Part shown: positions 45,861-57,426 of the stretch, in pieces
How positions within the stretch are numbered: the first letter of the stretch is position 1
Layout: the number at the start of each line of letters is the position of its first letter
Assembly (NCBI GenBank): GCA_034769895.1
Contig: CM068373.1
Location: 25,692,120 to 25,756,119, forward strand
Source of the DNA: Magicicada septendecula
Taxonomy: Eukaryota; Arthropoda; Insecta; Hemiptera; Cicadidae
DNA length: 64,000 bases
Reading direction: 5' to 3'
Notes under the pieces: generated by a model
The model's database searches: none
Told to the model about the DNA's origin: nothing
The model's input: only the letters and a program-made list of their open reading frames with translations
Made by a program: the position numbers and the translations under genes

Positions 45861-46529
45861 CTTAAGTTATTTATCCAAAGAACCCTGTTACCTTCTGTTG
45901 TTAGTTTATTTATAACAAAATCTTAAAATTGTTAAAAAAATTACTTATTAAGATAAAACATACAACTTAGCTAATAATATCAGCATTCTTACGATAAACC
46001 TCCTTCGTAAAGTCTTTATAATAAAAATAAAACGCTTGATAGCGGGACAGTATTATACATAATATAATGAATGATCTAAAAACAAACAATTTACTAGAAT
46101 TTTATACCTAGAGGAAAAACACAAATATGAGACGAATAATACTTGCCGAGGAGTCAATGCGGTGAATTATAATATTAACTGACATTGTATCCTAGTACGA
46201 TAATATACCAAGTTCTTCCCATGCCATCCCTTTTGTTAACATTATTTTTCTCATTGCATCTTAATCTGATTCTCATTACCTCATAATTATTAGTGCGTTA
46301 AAAATACTAAAAACTCATCAACAAATATTAGGACGGTAAGTAGTAATTAAATGTTAAAAAATATTTACATAATACTGCAAACAAATGTGAAATGTTCAAA
46401 ACCATTAATAATTATTACATCCAAATTATTTAATGACGCTATTATTCTACACAACTCTTATACATTATTTTGATTGGTTTTATGTAACTAGTTTATATCA
46501 ATAAGTCTGTGTACTTGAATTCTTCTGCG
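45861..46529. other. Unassigned AT-rich sequence
   Basis: Nothing recognised. Confidence 0.5.
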
Positions 46530-46850
46530 GTAAAAAATTTGAGTCTTCCAGCCAATTTCAATACTCCTTTCTATCCTGGGCAACGCGTTTGACTTCTAAT
46601 ATGATATTTTCCTCTTCTACTAGTCACCTTCTCAATACAGTTGGTCTATTCCAATGTTAGACTTAGTTTTCCTCTCCGCCCGTCTCAGCACGCTTTCATA
46701 ATAAGCTTCAGCTTTGTTTCGCCCATCCTCATCATGTGACCAAAGCACTGCACCTCACTTTCCTCTACTGACTCAACAATTGATTCTTGCAGGAAGAGAT
46801 TCCTCGCGGTTGTATTACTAATTCATTCTCCAGCTGTCTCCTTTCACATA
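46530..46850 (-). pseudogene. Decayed LINE C-terminus
   Basis: On the minus strand ESEVQCFGHMMRMGETKLKLIMKAC fits the 'l.wfGHv.RM.e......i.' motif of RTE-like LINE tails, followed by degraded GRRGKLSLTLE in place of 'GRR.RGRP..tW'. Several stops. Confidence 0.6.
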
Positions 46851-48024
46851 ATCACAGTCAACCCGGTAGTTCAAAATAAATCAGAAATAACAGTGAATAA
46901 CACGACTAATAATGTTTAAAATATGTACAGAAAATAAGATACAATAAACATTATTAACACCATACAAAGGGAATACTTTCAATGCAACCAATAACTGCCA
47001 AAGTACAGTAGAAACCATATTAAGAAATAAATATCTTAAAGATATTAAAAAGTGTACAAGATACGTACCACGTAAAGAGTAGTATTATACTTAAAACACA
47101 TTCGAGATAACCGGATAACTTTAAGTACATTACAAACACAACACTTCTTGGACTCTTGATATTATGTATGCATAACTAAGTGATACAACTGAACATCTAA
47201 ACTGTGGACATTTATGAGTGACATTAATTGTGTTCATTACAAACTCTTCAACCTTAACACAAAGCCATACAAAATAATATTCACAATTAAAGTGTATTTA
47301 TAAAGACTTTTGGCTTAGTGCCAGCCATTTCTTTGAGTGTTCCTAAGACGGCGGCTTATATCCAGATCGATTACAAAATGGCGGGTCTCCCTGGCTGCTT
47401 TTAAAGTATTTTAAATAAACTGGCCATGAATAATTTTTAACAGTAAATAAGAGAACATTGAAATTAATTGAATTGTACAAAATTGTTTGTTCGTAAACTT
47501 TTTGTTTTATACGTAATACATACTCAATTTATTATTAAAATTAAAAAACTAATTACTAATTGAGCATTTTGTTTTATTAAAATTAACAGAAGTACCAAAA
47601 ATAGCACAGTACGCATCTCTTCACTCTTCCTCTAATGGCACTTCTAGGTTTGCAAAATGTGTCTGATTTGCAAATTTCTATAAAAAAATTATTTATTAGT
47701 ATTTATTCATATCGTAATAACTAGAGTTTACAAACATAAGGGCAATTTATTCTACACAAAAAAAGTATCCAGTCTTGGGAAAAATGTTAGAGGTAGCAGA
47801 GCAAACACACAGCATACTAATACAGTTCGCACACTTAGTAATTCTTGTTTAAAACTGTTCATTAATCTATCCGTTCCTCTTTCCACAATATTAAACTATG
47901 TATAACAAATTTCATAACTGTATTACATTTGTGTATTATAATGAAAAAAATATTATCTGTATGTATATCCAAAAGTGCATGGTTGCATATACAGTAGCTA
48001 TATGCCTATATATAACCTGTCCTT
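46851..48024. other. Unassigned AT-rich sequence
   Basis: Nothing recognised. Confidence 0.5.
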
Positions 48025-48200
48025 AATTCTTTAAAAGATGAAAGAACGTTTTTGCTCGGTTTTGTGAAGCCCGGCAGTTTAATTTAACTTTGTTAATTAA
48101 AGAAAACCACAAACCACCACCCTCATCCCTGTGTAGTACAAACTCTAATCAGTCGCATCCCTAAGCCGGAAGGAAGTCTAATTTCAGAAAACGCCTACAA
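48025..48200. repeat. Dispersed repeat, copy 2 (partner 45690-45860)
   Basis: See the partner. Immediately to its right begins the four-copy block described at 48282. Confidence 0.7.
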
Positions 48201-48281
48201 ATTTGAGAATTCATTCAACCATTTCTGATAACCACCGTTGCACTGATACATGACATAAGATACAATTTTAAATCGGCATGT

Positions 48282-48600
48282 GATGATGATTACAAATTAG
48301 CACGATCGTGAACATAAAACATTTGTATGTCTCTCTTTTATGCCGATTTAGTTGTGTATTAACGCCTTTAATCAAAACTACAATTTGTCAGAGGTTTGTT
48401 GGGCAAATTTGGCGTTCCACATTACTCTGCGTGAAGTTTCACACCTTAATTACTTCCTCTGAAACACTAATTATGGAGATAGAGACAGCGCTGTTAGCGA
48501 CTGTGTGTAACGCCTAAGTACGCTACAATCTGTTATGTTCACAGCTACGTGACTATTCCCAAACCGTTATACATGCGGCAATGACAGGCCCATATTAGAC
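48282..48600. repeat. Four-copy block, unit 1
   Basis: Landmarks in order: 'gatgattacaaattagcacg', 'aaacatttgtatg', 'cctttaatcaaaac', 'caaatttggcgtt', 'ctctgcgtgaag', 'tctgaaacactaatta', 'gcggcaatgacag'. The same order recurs in units 2 to 4. Non-coding. Confidence 0.85.
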
Positions 48601-49224
48601 GGCAGCCATTGGATATTATATAGCGTTACCAATGACCAGGGAATTGCCACGCTTTTATTTCAGTTAAAGCTCCCTTTCCCGACAAAAATTAGAAACAATT
48701 GATATTTTCCCAATATCTGTAAACAATAGTTATTATAGTAAACAATATCATCATAGCTACAAATAATAATTATAGTAAGAAGTTTGTGGAAGCTTTAGAA
48801 AAAAACTACTATGGATCAGAATCCCTTTCAGTATTTACTGGCTTAAACAAATTACTGATTTTTGTTTCATATCGATTAGAGTTAATTGCTTTAATGAATA
48901 CCTTAGGAAGGTGTCGCAAGTGACCATAATAGAACGATATGTTTCCATTTTATGATTGGTGAACATACTTTATGACAATGACATAGTTCAAGTTCTCTTC
49001 TACTTCGTTCACATTATCCAGCCTTGGTAATCGTAACTTTTTAAGCCTGTTTGTCTTTAATTTTTTTATTTTTTTAGCAGTCTATGTTTCTTAGAGGTGT
49101 CGTTTTAGTGGTCTCTTATAAAGCAGGTTTACTTTATTTAAATAAATTAAGTGCAATATGAAAGGAGCCTTGAAGATGACGGAGAAGCGAACAAAATACA
49201 TTCATAACTGGAAAGCGTCGAAGA

Positions 49225-49745
49225 ATGTTTATCTGGTCATAAACGCAAATAATTGTTTGTCTCTTCTTTATGCTCATTGAATTCTCTGTCAATTCCTTTA
49301 ATCAAGGCCGCAAATTGACAAGCCAGATGTTTTTACGGTAAATTTTGCGTTCCACTATACTCTGTGTAAAGTGGTACAACTACTGAATATTAATCGCTAC
49401 ACTTTCACATGTGAAACTTACTTTGTTTATTTTCCTCGTACGACGTTTCAGCGTGATGTTCGCCTTCCTCAGCGAGGTATGATACTGAATGTCCGGAACT
49501 TGTAACGGTTTTTTCTAGTTGGTTGGTTCGGTGGGGGGGGTGGAGGTGGAAGGGGGTTGGCGCGGAATTCCGAATTATTGTATGTTTTGTGTATAATTGT
49601 GTCAAAGAATGCGTGTGATTTAAAGTGTAATTTGTCGTTAAGTACGTTGTTTGTTTGTATTCAAAATAACATGGTACAACTACGTTACTTCATCTGAAAC
49701 ACTAATTGTAGAGACAGAGGCAGACTGCGTGTAACGAATAAATAA
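49225..49745. repeat. Four-copy block, unit 2, interrupted by a retroinsert
   Basis: Follows unit 1 landmarks (cctttaatcaag, ttttgcgttccacta, tctgaaacactaattg, ctgcgtgtaacg) but is split between 49383 and 49672 by a 288-bp insertion with a 12-bp target duplication. It lacks the far right part. Confidence 0.8.
49384..49671 (-). mobile_element. Short retroinsert, probable Penelope-like 3' end, 288 bp
   Basis: Flanked by the 12-bp direct repeat TGGTACAACTAC (49372-49383 and 49672-49683), the mark of target-primed insertion. The minus strand holds CTGAGGA...GCG...CGCTGAAACGTCG (49442-49472), the hammerhead-like motif seen at the end of the Penelope-like copy at 58440-59460. A 66-codon minus-strand ORF runs into it. 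Heavily 5'-truncated. Confidence 0.7.
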
Positions 49746-49977
49746 ACAGAAACTCTTGCTCTCATGATCGCTGATAGTAAAGTTTATTTGAAACGATGCC
49801 TTTATTAGTAGTTGTGATACAGGGTGTTTGCTACGCGTAATTAAACGAATGACTTAGAATATAGCTTACAAGAGTTAACGTGAAATACAAGATATCATAA
49901 GACAGTATTCCCGACGGACTTTTTTAATGTAATGCAAATTAAAGACTTTGTGTATAAGGTAAACTTTTTAACCGGAA

Positions 49978-50320
49978 TGTGATGATGATTAGAAATTAGC
50001 ACGATCGTAAACACAAAACATTTGTATGTCTCACCGTTAAGTTGATTTATTTGTGGATTAATGCCTTTAATCAAAACGACAATTCGGCAGACGTTTGTTG
50101 GGAAAATTTGGCGTTTCACACTAATCTGCGTGGAGTGGCACACCTTAAATACTTCCTCTGAAACACGAATTACAGACACAAAGGTAGACTGCGTGTAACG
50201 GCTGAGTATAATCGTGTATAATCGTGAGTATGCGTGTTTACACCTACGCTACTCAGCTATCCTAAACTAGTTATAGACACGGCAATAACAGACCCGCACT
50301 AGACGTGAAGCAAAATGCAC
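49978..50320. repeat. Four-copy block, unit 3
   Basis: Contains the full landmark series from 'gatgatgattagaaattagc' through 'gtttgttgggaaaatttggc' to 'cacggcaataacagac' and 'agacgtgaagcaaaat', the closest match to unit 4. Confidence 0.85.
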
Positions 50321-50596
50321 AGAGTAGAGTTACCACAAAATATCCCCATTGGATAAATCGTCAACGAGGTCTTATCCACAGGTACAGTACGTAGGTAATT
50401 ATAGGCTATCGCTCCCTGCCATACAACGGGCTCTAACAAGGCTACGCTATTTCCTATTACTGCCAGGGCTCCTTGTACTGCTTATGATCAATGACCTCCT
50501 AATTGAAAGCTTTTTGTTAATTCTCCACCATGGAAAACTCCAGCTGAGCTACTCTTTATTAGAAATAAAACGCTTGTAACTTGGAAATAAATATAT

Positions 50597-51125
50597 TGTA
50601 ACGACTGTTACGGAACTGTCTCAAAGAGTTGAGAGCGTCGTTTAACCCGTTTCTCCGCTAGTCGAGCAGGTGTAGCGTTTCAGTCAAGGGCGCACTAAAA
50701 TACCTTCCAAATTATTCTGTAGAGCACTTATAAATATGCGTTACGCTGGTACGCCACAGTAAGGATGGAAAGTTATTCTGGAACCTCAGCGCAACCTACA
50801 TAAACAAGAGCGTCTGGCTTTGTCAGGCAGTTACAGTGAGCAATTTCTTTAGTGCTGATGAAGTCATTATGAAAAGTGAGTATTGTGTTATAATTAGTCG
50901 GGACTCTTAAAAGTTGACATTATTATTGTATGTGGATAAAAATAACTTGAAATTACTAATATATGTTACAGTTATAGTTATATATTATTTACAGTTACAG
51001 TATGTAACTCATATTGTATGAGTTGATTACAAGTTGTCAATCGTGATTAATTGCACTAATAATTAGTGAATTTATTAATGTCTGTCTTTTTTGTTCATAA
51101 GACGATCAGTAACACCTTCGTAACA
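50597..51125 (+). repeat. ATAT-type solo LTR, uninterrupted, 529 bp
   Basis: Forward orientation, TGTAACGA...TTCGTAACA, flanked by ATAT (50593-50596 and 51126-51129). A TATA box (TATAAATA) lies about 135 bp inside. No internal retroelement sequence on either side, so the element body was probably lost by LTR-LTR recombination. It separates units 3 and 4 of the repeated block. Confidence 0.9.
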
Positions 51126-51231
51126 ATATTTATTTACATCGCATATAACATGAAAGGAACTTTGAAGACGTTCGTCTGAAGAAGAAGATATTAAACATCA
51201 AAAAACGTCGGCTAACTTTTTAATCGGATTG

Positions 51232-51555
51232 TGACGATGATTACAAATTAGCACGAACGTAAACAAAAAACATTTGTATACCTCTCCTTTATGGTAATTC
51301 AGTTATCATAATTGAATTAATCAAACCGACAATTTGGCAGAAGTTTTTTGGCAAATTTGGCGTTTCACACTACACTGTGTGAAGTAGCACAACTTAATTA
51401 CTTAATCTGAAACACTAATTACAGAGAGAGTGACAGCTTAGATCCAACTACGTGTAGCGACTGACTATAGTCAAATGTGTTTGCACCTACTCTACTCAAG
51501 TATTCTAAACTAGTTTTATCACGGCAATAACACACCCACACAAGACGTGAAGCAA
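51232..51555. repeat. Four-copy block, unit 4
   Basis: Contains 'gatgattacaaattagcacg', 'caaatttggcgtttcacac', 'tctgaaacactaattacaga' and 'agacgtgaagcaaaat'. The sequence just left of it ('atgaaaggaactttgaagac...aaacgtcg') recurs left of unit 2 and again looks like a retroelement end. Confidence 0.85.
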
Positions 51556-52059
51556 AATACCCACACTAGAGTTATAAGCAAAATCAAGTATATTAAGTAT
51601 TTATTACAAACAACACTTAATTCTAAAAACAATAAAAAAAGAGGATCATATATTGGAACATATCACACCCCACACACACAATATCGATCTTTCGAAAGTC
51701 GATACCGTCGCCAACAAGACGGACAGTGCTCCCAGCGGCAGCCTCTGAAGACGCTTTTTAAAAGCGAAAACTGGTTAAGGCTGTATAAGGTAAAACTGTA
51801 CGTTTTTTACACATAAAAACTTTGTGTTCCGAGTCGGTAGTGAAATAATTATATTTAGGATCAGATAGTTTATCATTAATGTATACAAATAATGATAAAT
51901 TCATTATTGTATACATTATACATTATTGTATAAATAAAGTCTAAATCAAGTCTAAATTAAAGTCTAAATAATGTCTAAATAGACTTTGTAGTCTAAGTAT
52001 AAGTTGTATAAATAAAGTATAAATAATTGTATATGCAAGTAAATGTCTAGCATTGAATT
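51556..52059. other. Unassigned AT-rich sequence
   Basis: Local short repeats of 'gtctaaat' and 'gtataaataa'. No gene recognised. Confidence 0.5.
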
Positions 52060-52540
52060 GTACTTTCGACAAACTGGAAATATTGGAAAGACGAATTATC
52101 AGGAAAATATTAGGCCCACGAAAAACTTCAGACGGTTGGAAATTAAGAAGTTATGATGAAATATATCAACGTATAGAAAATATAACAGAAACAATGAGAA
52201 AAATAAGACTATAATTTTTGTATATTTATATAGACGGGCGATAATTGGTTAACAAAGCAGATCTTCAAATATCTGTGGGGGAAGAAGTCAACATCAAGTT
52301 GGATTAAAGAAGTCCAAAAGGATTTAGGAAAAAATAATATACACACTCAGAAGAAACAATTGAAAGAGAACTTTTTGGAGCAAAAGTGTTTAAAATGGAA
52401 GGAGTCCAGGGTAGGAGAGAGAAAACCGTAGTTCAAAGTGGACTGAAGACAAGAAGAAGGGACACAATGAAAAGATGAAAGAATATTGGAGAAAAAGAAA
52501 ATAACGAAGAATAAAAAATTGAAATTGGTATGTGGTCCTT
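52060..52540 (+). pseudogene. LINE ORF2 C-terminal remnant
   Basis: Plus-strand text FDKLEILERRIIRKILGPRKTSDGWKLRSYDEIYQRIENITETMRKIRL matches the 'E.kilRkI.GP......W..R.n.Ei....' segment of insect LINEs. Downstream parts such as LVNKADLQ and GLKTRRRDTMKR lie in decayed frames. Different family from the 4810/42130 pair. Confidence 0.75.
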
Positions 52541-53196
52541 AGATGGCCGATTAAAAGTTACAAAAAAAAAGTCTAAACCAATAATGAACAAGGCGTGAAA
52601 TGACTGACACTTAGTGGAGCTCGCAGGTCTATTAACGCGTCATCGGTCGCTACCAAAAAAGTCACATCATTGATGGCGTGCAAGAGTCTCTTTTACAGAA
52701 CACATTCGTTACCTCTGAAATGATAAACCAGGGTTTCTGTTGTTATATTGTTTATTTGTTTCTTATTTTTCAATTTTTTACTTTTATTTTTTGAATACTT
52801 TTGACATGTACAGTGTGTTGTTGTCAAATAAAGTTTTGTTAATATTTATGAAATACAAGGTAATACATACTTGTATTTCACTGTGAAGATGGGTGGATGT
52901 AGCTGGGTGTTTTGTTTCTTTAGTTCAATTATTTACATTTTGCCACACTTTTTCACGCCAAGTAGATGTATTACAATGTTTTCTTCTTTTTGTTACAGAA
53001 CTAGAACCAATTTTTTTTTTAATGGTATTTTCCCAAATATGAAGATTATGGTTATACACCTTGTCTGACTTATGATTATAGGATTGTTTAGTATCACTGT
53101 ACAGTGTGGTCAGTTTGTCTGATGTATCTATCTGATTATACATTCACATGACTCTCAATCTTGATATCTTGAATATTACTTTGGTCTAGTATATCA
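52541..53196. other. Unassigned sequence
   Basis: No recognised gene or repeat. Confidence 0.5.
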
Positions 53197-53200
53197 ATAT

Positions 53201-53789
53201 TGTTACGATATTACACAACAATCTACGTGTTTATCGAATGTTCCAGAGGAATCCGGCTGTAATGTTGTGTGCGTAAGTGATTTCAACATGCGCTCGCGAG
53301 ACTTTTCTGGACATCGCCAGCCCCGCGCACTGTGTCAAGGCCGCAATCAATTGCGTCCTAGTGTACAGCTAATGCTTGGTGTATAGATGTTTCTGGGGTT
53401 TCGGCGGGGTATAAATACAAGTACTCAGCGACGTTCATTTCAGTTTTAGTTGCGATTTATTGGAATGCGGTTCGTAGTATTATAGTTCAGTTATTGTCGG
53501 GCGATTGCTCTTTGAGTTTGTGTTGCGATATTTCGCAGTGAGTTTCGAGTATTGTGGCGAAGTGTTACGTGTTTTATAATCGTGCGTGACGATTGTAATA
53601 CAATTGTGTTTTTTATTAGTTGACATTTTATTGCGTGTGAACAATTTTTATTTGATTTATTCTAAGAGACTATCTTGTTGATAACAAACTGTTTAATTGT
53701 GATAATTAAAGCTAGTGATTAGTGACGTAATTGGTGTCTTGTATTTTGTTTCCACTGTACCATACGAAGATCAGTAGACCGTCGTAACA
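53201..53789 (+). repeat. ATAT-type solo LTR, most complete copy, 589 bp
   Basis: Forward orientation, TGTTACGATATT...CCGTCGTAACA. Left flank ATAT (53197-53200); the right flank reads AAAT, so the duplication has one change or the end is ragged. GGGGTATAAATACAAG (53408-53423) is a strong TATA box, with an ACTCAGCGACGTTCA stretch 20-35 bp further on that could hold the start site. This copy resembles the fragment at 1-132 most closely. Confidence 0.88.
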
Positions 53790-54566
53790 AAATAATATTT
53801 TCTCGTTAATTCTGTTTGGAAAACAGCGGCAGTCATATATTTTCTCGTTTCCATTCCATTCGAAGCGCTGAGTCGAAATTATGTTTTTCTCTACTCGCGT
53901 TAGGAAAATTTACTACAAACCAAATGAATATAGTATATCACAATATGAAGAGCTTATTGAAAAATTACCACACTAATCAAGTTAGTTAATACTATAGGAA
54001 CGGTTAAAATAAAAATAATTTGTAAAAATTAACATTAGAAAACCATTATATACGCGGCAACATACACGAAAACAAAACATAACATAGTTTTTCTAAAACA
54101 TAACTGTAAATGATTTGATGACACGATTGGTCATGTAATGAGAGAAATTCTCACAAAGCTGTATTGCTTGAACAAACGTGTTACTAAACATCACAGACAC
54201 TAGGGAACCGTTATACAGCATTGACAACGGTCCCAAAGTCATCTACAGGAAAAGCCATCCCCATCACTTGCTATCTACCTGCACACTTCGTGTGGAAAAT
54301 AATTGTGAGAGAAACTTTCATAGAGCGAGCTATTACGGTTTAATTTCATTAAGCGGTTACACAATAAACTATTTATGGAGTTACAAAGGCTCCAGAAACC
54401 ATCGCAAACGTCATTGCGTCGCACTGCCGATTATTCTCGCTATAAACAGAGAATTGATAGAGTAACACGTGCTATTTGTAACTGTGAATTATTTTGTATA
54501 GATAGACGACTTTAGTTGGTTAATTAAGAAAGTTGTGTTAGTGGTTATAAGCACAAACAGAACTAT
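53790..54566. other. Unassigned; one 95-codon ORF
   Basis: 54178-54465 (plus) is open for 95 codons (MLLNITDTREPLYSIDNG...). I do not recognise it and see no splice or promoter support. Confidence 0.35.
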
Positions 54567-54718
54567 CACTGTTGCACACCACTATAGAAAAATTATTCCG
54601 ATTAGCGCTTTCAAGCTTCTCAGCTCATCGTCAGATCGGAAATCTATGACCTGACGATGAGCTGAGAAGCTTGAAAGCGCTAATCGGAATAATTTTTCTA
54701 TAGTGGTGTGCAACAGTG
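54567..54718. repeat. Perfect 68-bp inverted repeat, 16-nt spacer
   Basis: Arms 54567-54634 and 54651-54718 are exact reverse complements. Each arm carries CTGACGATGAGCT...AGCTTGAAAGCGC, a hammerhead-like stem, pointing outward from the 16-nt centre. The same core occurs in the foldback at 16025-16239 and singly near 32079. Confidence 0.97.
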
Positions 54719-55057
54719 AAAATTCTGTTTTTATTTGGTTACTTGTATTAGAGATATTTATTCCGACAGTGTTAAACAGGTGATATTTTTTGTCTGTTAC
54801 ATCAGTGTGTGTTGGAAAATTATATATTTGAATTATTTTAGACAATTGTCTTTTTTTTTTTTGAAACTGTTATTATTATTATACCTAATTTTGGGCGTAG
54901 AAAATTTCCTGGTGTTTAATTATTTATTATACTGTTTGAATACGACGCTCCGTCTAAAGATATTTCTCATATTTAAAGAGTGATCTAATTTATTATATTA
55001 TTACTGCATTCCTAACTCCTAGAAAATAATGTTCCTTATTACCTATTTGAAGTTGAA
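54719..55057. other. Unassigned sequence
   Basis: Nothing recognised; a T-run near 54851. Confidence 0.5.
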
Positions 55058-55291
55058 GTTATCAACAATGGAGGTTTTATGTTGTGTTGCAATATTTAAA
55101 ATTCTAGTAGCGCATTACGCATAGAATTGATAATTCTCCAAGTTATCAACAATGGAGGTTATATGTTGTGCTGCAATATTTAAAATTCTAGTAGCGCATT
55201 ACGCATAGAATTGATAATTCTCCAAGTTATCAACAATGGAGGTTATATGTTGTGCTGCAATATTTAAAATTCTAGTAGCGCATTACGCATA
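55058..55291. repeat. 84-bp tandem repeat, 2.8 units
   Basis: Units start at 55058, 55142 and 55226 with GTTATCAACAATGGAGGTT. The second and third are nearly identical; the first has a few changes (TTTATGTTGTGTTGC). The third is cut short after GCATTACGCATA. Confidence 0.95.
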
Positions 55292-55689
55292 CTTATCCGG
55301 TAATATTAAAGTTGTCTTCCATCATCTGGTAGCTCTGAATTGTTGAATAACCTCTAATTTCTTAGTAGAACCCTACAATGGAATTATACAGCTTTATTCT
55401 TTTATTCTGCAGCGTCAAGTCACATTTTCCTCTGCCAGCAACTAAATTTCCTATTACTAATGTAAACATATAAATATACAACAAACTACAGTAGACCAGT
55501 TAAGCTGCATTAGCCCTATAATTTTTATAAACTTGAAATTGCTATTTATGCGTTGCGTTTTTCAAAACTGTATACGGTACTCCACGTGTGCCTGTGCTTC
55601 TCAACAAACGCTTTACAAAACATGAAACTAAAAGTATTAAAACTAAACAGCAGTCGCTAACCCTGCGTCCGCGAGCGCAAGTGCGCCCG
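55292..55689. other. Unassigned sequence
   Basis: Nothing recognised. Confidence 0.5.
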
Positions 55690-56302
55690 TCGATAAGGTT
55701 TAAAGCGCCAGCACACCAATTTGTAATTTCATTTTCTTTTGAACGGACAAACACTGTACACTGCACCTGCTTGGAAGTACTGTATTACAAATTAGTACAA
55801 CCCGTTTATACCGAATCGCGCTAAGTATTCCCTCAATACGATTGTCGAGCTTCTCGCCCAGAGCCTGTAAATACCTTTCTCCCCAAAGTGACTTATTAAA
55901 GTTTAACAGTTTTGTGCACTTTATGAAATAGTGTTATTGCGGTAAGTTCTTTTATTTACTTTTATTAAAATATTATGCTGATTAACTATTTTTTCGTTTA
56001 AAATTTTGTTAGTTTTGACGTACGTGTACAAATTGACAAATTGACAAATTGTTGATGACCTGCTCCTAATATGAAACATTTTTACAAATTTATATAAAAA
56101 ATACTACGTTTTTTTTATTCGGTGTTCCACGTGGCTAAATATAAGCGCAAGGGCATTATAAAGCAACAGTTAATGTTTGTAACTTCCGGCTCTGGAACTC
56201 CGCACTTTTGTATTTTCCATTGGGGAGGGGAGCGCCCATCGAACTGGTCCCTAGTTATATATGCCCCCCCCCCCCATAAATTCAAAGGTTGCCTATGACT
56301 GA
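55690..56302 (+). repeat. Dispersed repeat, copy B (partner at 640-1300)
   Basis: Inverted relative to copy A. Landmarks: CAATACGATTGTCGAGCTT, CGCCCAGAGCCTGTAA, GGTAAGT, a C-run at about 56263-56275 (longer than in copy A), and AAATTCAAAGGTTGCCTATGACTGA. The match ends after CTATGACTGA. Confidence 0.7.
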
Positions 56303-56647
56303 TCTAAAATGATTACTAATAATTATTATCGTTTCTATTTTTCACTAACAAAATAGTTTAGGAGAGGCAGAGTAGTCTGGCTTACTACGTCACTGGCTGT
56401 ACTGGAAAGGCAGTATGGCAATGAAAATTGTCATTAAACGTCTTGTAATAATGATTCAGTCAATAAATCACTGTGGTCTTTTAAACGTTGCTGAAAAACG
56501 TAAATGTTAAATCGATGCAAGAAGCCTTACTTCTTGCATTAACAAGATTTAGCTTTTATCATAGGAATTAAGAAATAATTCAAAGGGTGCATAACGCGCA
56601 CAGGTAAATCGGTTGTGACAGTTTACTACAGAACGAAATAATTCTTG
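56303..56647. other. Unassigned sequence
   Basis: Nothing recognised. Confidence 0.5.
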
Positions 56648-56651
56648 ATAT

Positions 56652-57426
56652 TCTTACGACGGTCTCACAGATCGACGCAATGTTCAGTGGAAACAAAATA
56701 CAGACATCACTGTAGAATTAATAATAATATTAACAATGGCTCCAATGTGTACGACCGAAGCAGCCTAGGTGTCAGGCAGGATAGGCTGCCTTATGCGAAC
56801 CGTATGGCATACAAAGAAGGCAGTGTGGCCAGTACTACGCTTCAGCCGCCCATTATTATCCTCAGTATGTTATCCCAGGTACTCATTTTCAACAGGCTCG
56901 GTCGACCTGGAGGCTGAAAAACGCACCTTGATTTTATGGTGCGGGCACGGGAATCGAACCCGCGACCTCTTGATTAGTACGCAGGACTTCAATTAGTGAA
57001 ATCACTGATTGCCATCTTAAATTAGTCACAAATAACAGTTTGTATACTTTGTTAGAAATATTTATAACAAATACAGGTTGTATACATGTTAAAAATAATG
57101 TCAACTGTTAGAGTTCCCCACTAATTATAATACAATAATCATTTTCCACTAATCCGTAGTAACGATCACTTAATTCGCACTCTACAATATTGCCAGGTGT
57201 AACTAACTTCAAAGCCGGCCGTAGAGCCTTGTATATACCCAGCGTAAGCTCGATAATAAACTAACCATTGTTTTGACGGGGTGACGGCATAATTTCCCTA
57301 GTTACAAGTACTTGAACAGCCTGGAAGCTACTTGTGTGACTGATACACTGCACCTGCTCGGCTAGCTGAGAAACGTGTATAACGACGCTCTCTTCTTTTC
57401 GAAAGCGTTACGTGATTGCCGTAGCA
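56652..57426 (-). repeat. ATAT-type solo LTR, split by a SINE
   Basis: Reverse orientation, TCTTACGACGG...CCGTAGCA, flanked by ATAT (56648-56651 and 57427-57430). About 480 bp without the SINE and its duplication. A TATATAC box on the minus strand lies near 57231-57237. Confidence 0.9.
56713..57000 (-). mobile_element. tRNA-derived SINE, 288 bp
   Basis: Flanked by the 7-bp duplication ATCACTG (56706-56712 and 57001-57007). The minus strand starts with a tRNA-like 3' half: an anticodon-arm-like stretch, then GGTCGCGGGTTCGATTCCCG with a perfect B box (GGTTCGATTCC, 56950-56960) and GCCCGCACC. The tRNA 5' half with the A box is missing or degenerate. A non-tRNA body of about 200 bp and an AT-rich tail (TTAATATTATTATTAATTC) follow. 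Confidence 0.85.

Noticed and set aside
54178-54465. 95-codon plus-strand ORF
   Set aside because: No recognisable motif, promoter or splice context; length is within chance for a window this size.
56940-57000. Possible tRNA gene on the minus strand
   Set aside because: Only the T arm and 3' acceptor-like part are present, with no D arm, A box or matching 5' acceptor, and flanking duplications plus a long tail show it is the head of a SINE.
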